Assembly: GCA_900548135.1 (NCBI GenBank)
Contig: URJC01000105.1
Location: 1-8,063, forward strand
Length of the DNA: 8,063 bases
From: an uncultured Odoribacter sp.
GTDB lineage: Bacteria; Bacteroidota; Bacteroidia; Bacteroidales; Marinifilaceae
Direction of reading: 5' to 3'
Each line of letters starts with the position of its first letter. Position 1 is the first letter of the stretch. Both the position numbers and the translations under genes were made by a program. The notes beneath the pieces are model-generated. The model was not told where the DNA came from, made no database searches, and was given only the letters and a program-made list of their open reading frames with translations. Of this stretch, positions 1 through 6,733 are shown one piece after another.

Positions 1-1
1 A

Positions 2-1216
2 TGGACATCGGCTGATGAAGCTGCTAATAACCGGTCAGCACAGATTAATCTGGAGATAACAACCTGGGATGAATCAACGACAGATATGCATTTTGATACA
101 GAACATTATTTCGGGCTTTCTACCCGTGAGGTTGTTTTGGGAAGTAAGCAAAATGCTTTAACAACTGTTTTGGTAAATACGGATATTCCGGACTATATGC
201 TGCAGTGGTCCGACGAGGCAGGGAATGTTTTGGGTACGGCTTCAGCGGAATTGACCAATGCGTATTTTAAAGTCCGGAAAGTGGAGAGTGGGGATAGCCT
301 GCTGGTAACTGCGCTACAGAATAACGGTGCTAACAATAGTGAACGGACAGGTTATTTTGTCATATCGGCTAACCGTTGGCGGATATTAATGACGATCCGT
401 CAATCAGTTTCGGACATGTCCGTAAAAGCAATCAGTTTGCTTTCTTTCAGAAATTCTCTGGGTTATTTGGGGATGAATTATTTATTGCCGGTAGTAACTC
501 CGGATAGTAGGGGGGCGGGAACTGCCGGAATATTAGGAAACCTGAATAATTTCGGTCCTTCAGGTACTGTTGTATGTGCCGGTTTTAATTTGTTCGTATC
601 CAATATGACTACCAATGCTATTTCTGATGCTTCGTTAGCTGCTGCTGATATCGTTTATTTCAATTATGTCAGTAATAGTGCTTTAAACCGACAGAATATT
701 TCTGCCGTGCAGCGTTGGTTGAAAGCCAGTAAAAACCGGGTACTGATCGTGTCTATGGACGGTTCTGATGTGAATGTCCCCCTATTGACAGATTTATTGG
801 GTAATACTAATAATATTAATTGGTTTACCTCAAATACCGGTCCTTTCCCTCTCGTGGAAAAATCGGCTACTAATTTTTTTACTGATACCGGTCCTTTTAC
901 CGTTTCTCCTTATACTCCTGTTGCTTCGGGGTTTTCTTTTCAGAATTATGATGCATACCACGGGGAAATCGGTGCCGGAAGTGCCGCGGGGATTACTCCG
1001 ATATTGAATGGTCCTGGCGGAGGGATCGTTTTAGGAATAGATATGTCAAGACGTATTATTTATATGGGAGATATTGATCTCAATACTGCTTACAATGGTA
1101 CGGGATCTTCCGCAACTAATCATATTAATAATACAATCGGTACTATCAATAATGATGCAGCCAAATTGATTGCGAATGTATTTGCTTGGGCTGCGGGGGT
1201 TGTTATAGGCGAATAG
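2..1216 (+). CDS. C-terminal part of exported BACON-like/fimbrillin-like surface protein with amidotransferase-like C-terminal domain (5' truncated)
   Basis: The frame is open from the left window edge, so the true start lies upstream; 404 codons and a TAG stop are visible. The first ~28 residues, with the pattern INLEITTWDES, resemble the last strand of Bacteroidetes fimbrillin-type domains. Residues ~30-135 form a beta-rich segment (GLSTREVVLG, then NSERTGYFVISANRWRIL, closing in IRQS). This is the typical BACON layout of an R-x-G-x-F/I-x-I strand followed by a final strand ending in Q. From ~150 to the end the pattern changes to alternating strands and helices: AADIVYFNYVS, then AVQRWLKASKNRVLIVSMDG, then RRIIYMGDID and finally NDAAKLIANVFAWA. 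That order resembles ThuA/class I glutamine-amidotransferase-like folds, in which a late strand reports a value and is followed by a terminal N-x-F-x-W helix. I see no catalytic Cys in the expected nucleophile turn, so a binding rather than enzymatic role is inferred. It has no type IX sorting tail. Domain names rest on pattern reading only. A fimbrial tip or adhesin role is possible but unproven. Confidence 0.75.
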   Translation, partial: WTSADEAANNRSAQINLEITTWDESTTDMHFDTEHYFGLSTREVVLGSKQNALTTVLVNTDIPDYMLQWSDEAGNVLGTASAELTNAYFKVRKVESGDSLLVTALQNNGANNSERTGYFVISANRWRILMTIRQSVSDMSVKAISLLSFRNSLGYLGMNYLLPVVTPDSRGAGTAGILGNLNNFGPSGTVVCAGFNLFVSNMTTNAISDASLAAADIVYFNYVSNSALNRQNISAVQRWLKASKNRVLIVSMDGSDVNVPLLTDLLGNTNNINWFTSNTGPFPLVEKSATNFFTDTGPFTVSPYTPVASGFSFQNYDAYHGEIGAGSAAGITPILNGPGGGIVLGIDMSRRIIYMGDIDLNTAYNGTGSSATNHINNTIGTINNDAAKLIANVFAWAAGVVIGE

Positions 1217-1341
1217 AATGTAATTAGGAAACGAGATCTGATAGGTTGTTGGGTTTACATTTGTATAAAATAAATAATTTATGGTATGTTTAAAGTTAGC
1301 ACTCAAAATGATTTTCCCTTACGGATTTCAGGTATAAAAGC

Positions 1342-2166
1342 TTACTTTAGCGCATAAACCATCTCTTTAATTTCCTGTGCCCATTCTGCCGGTTTTTTAC
1401 TTTTGTTGAGGCTTTGCCAGGGAATAGGTTTACCGATATGCAAGGTGAAAGTTTTATTACGTTGTTTGAATGTTTCGTCGGGTAAATAGAGCATTTCCAG
1501 ATTGGCTTTCAGTTTAATTTTTTTTCTGAAATTTGCCAGATTATAGAAAAAGTCTGAGTTTTTTCCATCGATAAAGATAGGAACGATATCCCGTTGATGC
1601 TGAATTGCTTTGGAAACAAAACTTTTTTGCCATTCGAGATCTTTTATTATTCCTTTCTGTTTCCGGCTGACCAAACCTGCAGGGAACATAATCATTTGAC
1701 AACCGGAAGCATAGGCTTTTTCAATTGCAGCTACGGCATTTTTAGCCTGTGCTCCGTGTTTGTTGACAGGAAGGAATATGTTGTTCAGATTTTTCAGGTT
1801 TAATAACAAATCATTCACAGGGAATTTTAGTTCGGGATAATGAGTTCCCAAAAATGAGATTAAGATAATCCCGTCCGGACCTCCCAGGGGATGATTGGAA
1901 ACGAAGATATAACGTCCTTCAGGGGAAGGAAGATTTTCAATACCTTTTACTTTATATGACACATTTAAGTATTCCAGTATAGCATCTGAAAAAGCCAATC
2001 CTTTCCGTTCTCCGTAACGGGTAATGAAATCGTTGATATCATTTTGATGGATTATTTTTTTCAGGTAAGAGAATACAAATCCCGGGATCATTTTGGCTAA
2101 ACCAGGATTCTTACTTTTAAAAAGTTGTTCAATGTATACTGGTTTTATGCAATTGTTGTCTGTCAT
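1342..2166 (-). CDS. PlsC-family acyltransferase, GlsA-like O-acyltransferase candidate
   Basis: A 274-residue protein of the lysophospholipid/glycerol acyltransferase superfamily, which moves a fatty acyl chain from acyl-ACP or acyl-CoA to a hydroxyl of a membrane lipid at the cytoplasmic face. Block I is SNHPLGGPDG with catalytic His92 and Asp98. The spacing is H-x5-D, as in the OlsA/OlsF/hemolysin-like branch, rather than H-x4-D of classical PlsC. Block III is FPAGLVSRK (161-169) in place of FPEGTR, and block IV is IVPIFIDG (194-201). The N-terminus (MIPGFVFSYLKKIIHQNDIN, 26-45) and the stretch FFYNLANFRK followed by ANLEMLYLPDE match the type I recall for Bacteroides glycine-lipid O-acyltransferases (GlsA, partner of the N-acyltransferase GlsB). 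No glsB-like gene is beside it here, so the specific role is an inference. No transmembrane segment is evident. It is convergent with the upstream plus-strand gene and divergent from the lipoprotein gene. The start ATG lies 22 nt after a good Bacteroidetes -7 box. Confidence 0.85.
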   Translation of the reverse strand: MTDNNCIKPVYIEQLFKSKNPGLAKMIPGFVFSYLKKIIHQNDINDFITRYGERKGLAFSDAILEYLNVSYKVKGIENLPSPEGRYIFVSNHPLGGPDGIILISFLGTHYPELKFPVNDLLLNLKNLNNIFLPVNKHGAQAKNAVAAIEKAYASGCQMIMFPAGLVSRKQKGIIKDLEWQKSFVSKAIQHQRDIVPIFIDGKNSDFFYNLANFRKKIKLKANLEMLYLPDETFKQRNKTFTLHIGKPIPWQSLNKSKKPAEWAQEIKEMVYALK

Positions 2167-2487
2167 ATTGTTTCTGCTTTCGATTGCACAAAGATAAAAA
2201 TTAAAATGTTTAAGTGAAGATAATGACGGATGATTCCTGTCTAATCCGGAAATTTGTCAAATCTCATTGATCTGGTATTGAAAATGAATGTTTGGATTAC
2301 CAGGGAATTTCCCCTTTACTTTTAATGTAACTGTTTGATATGTATATCTGCTTGCCGGATTTACTCCTTTTTATACCACGGTTTGAAAATATCAGCTTAT
2401 GGAAACTTTCAGCGGGCGTTTGCGTTATAAGGAGTATGTAATAGAAAAACTGAACTAAACTGATAAGTTAAACTAAAAACGAGAAGT
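2167..2487. other. Divergent intergenic region (321 nt) between acyltransferase and OmpA-like lipoprotein genes
   Basis: No convincing coding frame or stable hairpin is seen. It must hold promoters for both divergent genes. The minus-strand one is identified at 2189-2196. For the plus-strand lipoprotein gene I find several TTTG tetramers (near 2291, 2334 and 2419) but no TAnnTTTG at a matching distance, so that promoter is unresolved. Just before the lipoprotein start there are three AAACT(G/A)A heptamers beginning at 2447, 2457 and 2470, reported separately under findings. Confidence 0.5.
2189..2196 (-). promoter_or_regulatory. Predicted Bacteroidetes -7 element of the acyltransferase gene
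   Basis: Read on the minus strand this is TATCTTTG, an exact match to the Bacteroidetes sigma-ABfr -7 consensus TAnnTTTG. It lies 22 nt before the acyltransferase ATG, implying a short leader of roughly 15 nt. No clean TTTG -33 box is seen at the expected 19-21 nt further upstream (the region reads TCTTCA), so the call rests on the -7 element and its position. Confidence 0.45.
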
Positions 2488-4173
2488 ATGAAACGTACAT
2501 TTTTTATGACTGGACTGGCAGTTTTGGCATTGTCGTTTTTCATGACCGGCTGTAATTCAATGAAAAAATTGCAGAAGGATGTGATTGAAACTGCTGTTGC
2601 TGGTTATGTCAATCCTCAACAATTGGAAGCTGTGAACGGGGTGGTGAATTTTAATTATACCGTAAATTTTGCTCCTAAACAGTTTGATAAAAAGATGATT
2701 TTGAAGATTACCCCTAAAATTCAGTATGGGAGTCAAATGATGAATTTGCAGCCGATGTTTTTACAAGGCGAGAAAGTGAAGGATGCGAATTATCCGGTGG
2801 TAAACTATGATCAAGGTAGCAGCTTTACACAGAAAATGTCATTTAATTTCAAACCGGGAATGGAAAATGGAGTACTTTGGGCGGATATAGAAGCAATGCG
2901 GGGTAAGAAATCTTTTATGCTGAGTCCTGTAATCCTGAATAAAAATGGTATTAAAGTATGGCAACAACCTGCTTTTACCCTGGATGGTGTGAATTATGTC
3001 CCGGCAATGACTGAGACTTTTGTGGAGGATGTTCCGGCTGCAGGTGTTGGAGTTGTTAGCGGTTACGTGATGTTTCCGTTAGGTAAGTCCACGATTAGCC
3101 AGGCAGAACAGAATTCAGCAGTGATGTCACAGGCTGCGAAAGCTATGGAAAAAGTACTGGCTAACAAAGATGCTAAGATAACCAATATGTTTATTTATGT
3201 ATCTAACTCTCCGGAAGGGGCAGAACGTCTGAATAAAAATTTGGCCAATAACCGTTTCCGTTCAGCAAAAACTTTCTTTGAAAAGGATCTGAAACTGGTA
3301 AATACACCGATGGCAAAGAATCCGAAATTTGTAGTTCAGCAGACAGTGACTGAAAACTGGAATGGGCTGTATATGTTATTAGAAGATTCAAATATTAAGA
3401 ATAAAGCTCAGATTATAAATGATTTGAAGAATGCTCCGAACCCGACAGCCCGTAATAAAGTGATTGATACGTATATTGCTAAAGTACCTGAATTGAAAGA
3501 TGTGATCCTGCCGATTCTCCGTCGTGCTGATTTCTTTGTTTTCTATACCGTGCCGACGACTATTCAAGAAAACGTACAGATGACTTATTTTGTCCCTCAG
3601 CTGACCGAAAAAACTCCGGCTGTGACGGCACAGACTAATTGGCAGTTATTGAATGATTTAGCTGTGATGGCAATTGATAATAAAGAATATTCCAAAGCAC
3701 AAAAATTGTTGGAAGCAGCAGTTGCTTTGAAAGATGAGGCTACTGTGAACAATAATCTGGGGATCATTCATGCTCAGATGGGCCATAAACGGGAAGCTTC
3801 CCAGTATTTTGATAAAGCTAAAATCCGGAAAGAAGCCCGTTACAACATGGGATTGATATTGATGCAAAATGGGGAATATGCTAAAGCTATTCCTTATTTG
3901 AAAGATCAACCGAATATTAATCTGGCTTTTGCACAGTTGATGAATAATGATAACCGTGCAGCATTGGATACTTTCCATAAAATTAAACTGAATAAAGCTA
4001 TGGATTATTATTTAATGGCTGTAGCTGCTGCCAGGGTGAAAAATACGAAAGAAATGGCTGTTTCATTGACTAAAGCAATTCAAATGCAACCTGATTTAAA
4101 GAACTGGGCTGCTACAGATATTTCTTTCTATCCTTATAAGGGCGATCCTGTTTATATGCAGATTGTGAAATAG
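2488..4173 (+). CDS. OmpA-like, TPR-containing outer-membrane/periplasmic lipoprotein
   Basis: A 561-residue lipoprotein. Residues 1-21 are a lipoprotein signal peptide (MKR, hydrophobic core, MTG|C) with lipidated Cys22. The residues after it (NSMKKL) are basic and lack the acidic export signal of surface-displayed Bacteroidetes lipoproteins, so a periplasm-facing location is inferred. Residues ~45-175 look all-beta. Residues ~188-268 match an OmpA-like domain of the Bacteroidetes subtype: GYVMFPLGKSTI, then YVSNSPEG (237-244) and LNKNLANNRFRSA (248-260). Downstream ENWNGLYMLLEDS (289-301) and ILPILRRA (340-347) are also recurring features of that OmpA-like group. Residues ~385-545 form TPR-type helical repeats, for example AIDNKEYSKAQKLLEAAVAL and MQNGEYAKAIPYL. 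Arg256 aligns with the conserved peptidoglycan-contacting Arg of OmpA, but the usual Asp position appears to be Ser241, so peptidoglycan binding is uncertain. The ATG is chosen because it starts directly at the signal peptide. The gene is monocistronic, with a terminator 25 nt after the stop. Its exact function is unknown; an envelope scaffold or assembly role is inferred. Confidence 0.85.
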   Translation: MKRTFFMTGLAVLALSFFMTGCNSMKKLQKDVIETAVAGYVNPQQLEAVNGVVNFNYTVNFAPKQFDKKMILKITPKIQYGSQMMNLQPMFLQGEKVKDANYPVVNYDQGSSFTQKMSFNFKPGMENGVLWADIEAMRGKKSFMLSPVILNKNGIKVWQQPAFTLDGVNYVPAMTETFVEDVPAAGVGVVSGYVMFPLGKSTISQAEQNSAVMSQAAKAMEKVLANKDAKITNMFIYVSNSPEGAERLNKNLANNRFRSAKTFFEKDLKLVNTPMAKNPKFVVQQTVTENWNGLYMLLEDSNIKNKAQIINDLKNAPNPTARNKVIDTYIAKVPELKDVILPILRRADFFVFYTVPTTIQENVQMTYFVPQLTEKTPAVTAQTNWQLLNDLAVMAIDNKEYSKAQKLLEAAVALKDEATVNNNLGIIHAQMGHKREASQYFDKAKIRKEARYNMGLILMQNGEYAKAIPYLKDQPNINLAFAQLMNNDNRAALDTFHKIKLNKAMDYYLMAVAAARVKNTKEMAVSLTKAIQMQPDLKNWAATDISFYPYKGDPVYMQIVK

Positions 4174-4197
4174 ATTTGTATTTATGTTGTTCTGATT

Positions 4198-4232
4198 GAG
4201 GGGTGTTCGGGAAGCCGGCACCCCTTGTTTTG
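4198..4232 (+). terminator. Rho-independent terminator after the OmpA-like lipoprotein gene
   Basis: GGGGTG (4200-4205) pairs with CACCCC (4219-4224). The inner stem CGG (4208-4210) pairs with CCG (4215-4217) around the GAAG loop. A4199-T4225 extends the base, and TTGTTTTGT follows. It begins 24 nt past the TAG stop and points along the plus strand only, since there is no T-run on the other side. Confidence 0.85.
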
Positions 4233-4457
4233 TAAAATAGAGAGGAGTAAAGGTGTTGGAAGTTTTTGGGAGTGTCGGAAAAAAAATGTACTTTTATAGT
4301 TTCAATGAAAGATGGGGCTCGGAATTTTACAATCTCATGTGAAGTAGATTTCAGCTATAAAGGTGTTTCGCATATACTTATCTTTTTTATTAGTAGGCTT
4401 CCTAACTCCCTGGAGGAGTGTCGAAAAATTGTTTAATTTTGATTTGATAGAAGCAGA
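4233..4457. other. Leader region of the KamA-family gene with a short direct repeat and hairpin
   Basis: No gene is seen in these 225 nt; the longest ATG-initiated plus-strand reading, from 4288, stops after 18 codons. The region contains a 9-bp direct repeat GGAGTGTCG at 4269-4277 and 4415-4423, each followed by an A-run. A small inverted repeat, ACTCC (4405-4409) and GGAGT (4415-4419) around a CTGGA loop, lies just upstream of the putative promoter. These could be regulatory or the remains of a small element. Confidence 0.4.
4434..4441 (+). promoter_or_regulatory. Possible -7 element of the KamA-family gene
   Basis: TAATTTTG matches TAnnTTTG exactly and ends 16 nt before the ATG at 4458, so the leader would be very short. 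The -33 position (about 4410-4414) reads CTGGA rather than TTTG and falls inside the inverted repeat at 4405-4419. In such AT-rich DNA a chance match is possible. Confidence 0.35.
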
Positions 4458-5786
4458 ATGAAACGAAAGTATCAGGCTTATGGTCTGGCCAATTATCGGA
4501 ATATCCCTCAAATAAATAGCTTATCTGCCGAAGATCTGCAGGCAATAGAAGTTGTGGGGAGGGTATTACCATTTAAGACTAATAATTATGTTGTGGAAGA
4601 GTTGATCGATTGGGAACGGGTGGATACTGACCCTATTTTTACTTTGAATTTTCCGCGTCGTGAAATGTTGTCTAAAAAACATTATTCCGTTGTTCATAAA
4701 TTATTGGAACAGCAGGTCGTAACAGCAGATTTTACAACGGCTGTAAATGCAATTCGTTTGGAACTGAATCCTAATCCGGCAGGTCAGGAACACAATGTCC
4801 CGATGTTAGGAGATATCCGTCTGAAGGGAATACAACATAAATACCGGGAAACAGTTTTGTTTTTTCCTGCCCAGGGACAAACCTGCCATGCTTATTGTAG
4901 TTTTTGTTTCCGTTGGCCGCAATTTTCTGGTATGACCGGATTGAGATTTGCTATGAAAGAGACGGATCTGTTGTTGAGATACCTGCGTTTACATTTAAAA
5001 GTCACGGACGTATTGTTTACAGGCGGTGATCCGATGACCATGAGTGCCTCTTTGCTGGCTTCATACATAGAACCTTTGTTGCAGCCCGAATTTGAACATA
5101 TCCGTACCATTCGTATTGGTACAAAATCTTTGGCTTATTGGCCTTATCGTTTTATTTCTGATCCAGATGCGGATGATTTATTGCGGTTGTTTGAAAAAGT
5201 GATAAATGCCGGAAAAAATCTTTCTTTTCAGGCACATTTCAATCACCCGGTGGAGCTTTCTACAGAGGCTGTTCGGGAAGCAATTAAACGTATCCGTAAT
5301 ACAGGTGTACAGATTCGGACTCAGTCCCCTTTGCTGAAGCATATCAATGACTCTCCTGAAATCTGGACTGACATGTGGCGGAAGCAGGTAAACCTGAATT
5401 GTATTCCTTATTACATGTTTATCGCACGGGATACCGGTGCTAAACATTATTTTGAAATTCCTTTGGAAAAATGTTGGGATATTTTCCGGAAAGCTTACAG
5501 TCAGGTTAGTGGCATTTGCCGTACAGTGAGAGGACCAAGTATGAGTGATGAACCCGGAAAGATACAGGTGATGGGTGTCGCTGAGATAAAAGGTGAAAAA
5601 GTATTTGTACTTCGCTTTATTCAGGGACGGAACCCGAAATGGGTAGATGTACCTTTCTTTGCAGCTTACGATCCTAAAGCCACTTGGTTTACTGACTTAC
5701 GCCCGGCTTTTGGTAAAGATTTTTTCTTTTTTGAACATGAATTTCCTGGTCGCCCCATGTATGGGGATGGTTTTTTGTTTGAATGA
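4458..5786 (+). CDS. KamA-family radical SAM / PLP enzyme (lysine 2,3-aminomutase-like, substrate unknown)
   Basis: A 442-residue cytoplasmic enzyme of the KamA family, in which a [4Fe-4S] cluster cleaves S-adenosylmethionine and a PLP-bound amino acid usually undergoes a 1,2-amino shift. The cluster motif is C-x3-C-x2-C at Cys143, Cys147 and Cys150 (CHAYCSFC). GGDP (189-192) is the SAM-binding glycine motif, and the preceding strands and helices fit the radical SAM barrel. Lys368 in DEPGKIQVMG lies where lysine 2,3-aminomutase carries its PLP lysine (D-A-P-G-G-G-G-K), but the glycine run is reduced to one. Arg152, two residues after the last cluster Cys, corresponds to the carboxylate-binding Arg of lysine aminomutase. 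The Asp that binds the lysine side-chain amine (in YYIYVCDLS) is replaced: here the stretch reads YYMFIARDTG with Arg325 at that place. Lysine is therefore an unlikely substrate. About 70 residues follow the PLP lysine. Rubrerythrin begins 61 nt downstream without an intervening terminator. EpmB-like and glutamate-aminomutase-like activities are alternatives; the family is certain, the reaction is not. Confidence 0.88.
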   Translation: MKRKYQAYGLANYRNIPQINSLSAEDLQAIEVVGRVLPFKTNNYVVEELIDWERVDTDPIFTLNFPRREMLSKKHYSVVHKLLEQQVVTADFTTAVNAIRLELNPNPAGQEHNVPMLGDIRLKGIQHKYRETVLFFPAQGQTCHAYCSFCFRWPQFSGMTGLRFAMKETDLLLRYLRLHLKVTDVLFTGGDPMTMSASLLASYIEPLLQPEFEHIRTIRIGTKSLAYWPYRFISDPDADDLLRLFEKVINAGKNLSFQAHFNHPVELSTEAVREAIKRIRNTGVQIRTQSPLLKHINDSPEIWTDMWRKQVNLNCIPYYMFIARDTGAKHYFEIPLEKCWDIFRKAYSQVSGICRTVRGPSMSDEPGKIQVMGVAEIKGEKVFVLRFIQGRNPKWVDVPFFAAYDPKATWFTDLRPAFGKDFFFFEHEFPGRPMYGDGFLFE

Positions 5787-5847
5787 TTTTAAACTTCTTT
5801 CTGCTTTGTTCGTATAAGATTTATTGATGTATTAAATTTTCAATCTT

Positions 5848-6426
5848 ATGGACAAAATGATAAAAGGAACTGAGACAGAAAAGAGTTTATTGAAAGCGTT
5901 TGCCGGTGAGTCCCAGGCAAAAAACCGTTATACCTTTTTTTCTGAGATTGCGAAAAAAGAAGGATATGAACAAATTGCCGGTATTTTTTATGAGACAGCT
6001 TTACAGGAAGAAATGCATGCTAAACGTTTTTTCAGTTATTTGGAAGGCGGAATGCTTGAAATCACTGCAGCCTATCCGGCCGGGGCTTTGCTGGATACTC
6101 AGGCTAATTTGATGGAAGCTGCGGACGGTGAGCACGATGAAGCATTCAATTTATATCCCACTTTTGGTAAAATAGCTGAAGAAGAAGGATTTAAAAAGGT
6201 GGCTGCAACTTTTAAGTATGTGACTGAAGTAGAGAAAATGCATGAACAACGTTATTTAAAATTGTTGCAGAATATGCGGGATCATATGGTATTTTCCCGT
6301 CCGGAAGAAGTACGCTGGTATTGCCGTAAATGTGGCTACGTACATGTAGGTAAGACGCCTCCTGAAATTTGTCCTTCCTGTCTGCATCCCAAAGGATATT
6401 TTGAATTGTTTCCGGACAATTACTAA
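5848..6426 (+). CDS. rbr: Rubrerythrin (non-haem di-iron peroxidase)
   Basis: A 192-residue rubrerythrin, the usual length. It reduces hydrogen peroxide to water in the cytoplasm of anaerobes, taking electrons from NAD(P)H through a reductase or rubredoxin. The N-terminal ferritin-like four-helix domain carries Glu21 (AFAGES), the E-x-x-H pair Glu54/His57 (EEMHAKR), Glu95 and Glu98 (GEHDEAF), and the E-x-x-H pair Glu129/His132 (EKMHEQR). These match the di-iron ligand set. The C-terminal rubredoxin-like domain has C-x2-C twice, Cys159/162 and Cys175/178, separated by the usual short loop of this family. The ATG at 5848 is preferred over Met4 because rubrerythrins commonly begin with a short M-x-x-x-I-K-G-T segment. 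Upstream, TAAATTTT (5833-5840) is one base from the -7 consensus, so an own promoter is possible, although co-transcription with the KamA-family gene is equally plausible. The stop is followed after ~130 nt by a strong terminator. Confidence 0.96.
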   Translation: MDKMIKGTETEKSLLKAFAGESQAKNRYTFFSEIAKKEGYEQIAGIFYETALQEEMHAKRFFSYLEGGMLEITAAYPAGALLDTQANLMEAADGEHDEAFNLYPTFGKIAEEEGFKKVAATFKYVTEVEKMHEQRYLKLLQNMRDHMVFSRPEEVRWYCRKCGYVHVGKTPPEICPSCLHPKGYFELFPDNY

Positions 6427-6559
6427 TAAACTAAGGATAGAGAAATCCTGGAAAATATGGGATTCCGGAGACAGGGAAACCGGTTTAATGATAGACGATT
6501 AGGTATTAAAATGTATTGTTCACAAGAGTTGTAACTTTTATGAACTGATGATGGATGAT

Positions 6560-6597
6560 CCGCGTAGAGAATATATGATTCTTTACGCGGGTTTTTG
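6560..6597 (+). terminator. Strong Rho-independent terminator after rubrerythrin
   Basis: The 13-nt arm at 6560-6572 (CCGCGTAGAGAAT) pairs with 6578-6590 (ATTCTTTACGCGG), with one G-T wobble and the 5-nt loop ATATG. GTTTTTGT follows. The reverse direction lacks a T-run, so it ends plus-strand transcripts, that is rubrerythrin and possibly the KamA-family gene. Confidence 0.92.
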
Positions 6598-6702
6598 TGA
6601 TACACTCATTGTCTTTTTCATAACTGTTAAAGTTTTTGAAATACAGACTATTGAATGGCTGGGAACTGTTATTGGTTTGGATGAGGTACTTTCTAACAAT
6701 GC

Positions 6703-6733
6703 TTGGGTAACTAAAGGATATTTTATATTTTTG
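6703..6733 (+). promoter_or_regulatory. Predicted Bacteroidetes promoter of the PorE-like gene
   Basis: The -7 element TATTTTTG (6726-6733) matches TAnnTTTG. A -33-like TTG (6703-6705, in GCTTGGG) lies 20 nt upstream, the preferred spacing. It sits downstream of the terminator and ~100 nt before the ATG at 6833, so the PorE-like gene is likely its own transcription unit with a leader of roughly 90-95 nt. Confidence 0.55.

Noticed and set aside
1..15. ATG at position 1 as a gene start
   Set aside because: That frame hits a stop after four codons (ATG GAC ATC GGC TGA). The real coding frame begins at position 2 and continues from upstream.
1217..1341. Possible bidirectional terminator between the convergent genes
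   Set aside because: Only a weak AATGTAA/TTACATT pairing with a ~31-nt loop and AT-rich palindromes were found, without a proper stem plus T-run, so no terminator is called.
3658..3978. 106-codon minus-strand frame
   Set aside because: It is antisense to the TPR region of the lipoprotein gene, with low-complexity hydrophobic content and no recognisable motif.
5805..5840. Full promoter for rubrerythrin (TTTG at 5805 and TAAATTTT at 5833)
   Set aside because: The spacer is 24 nt instead of 19-21 and the -7 box has a mismatch, so it was noted in the gene entry but not called as a feature.
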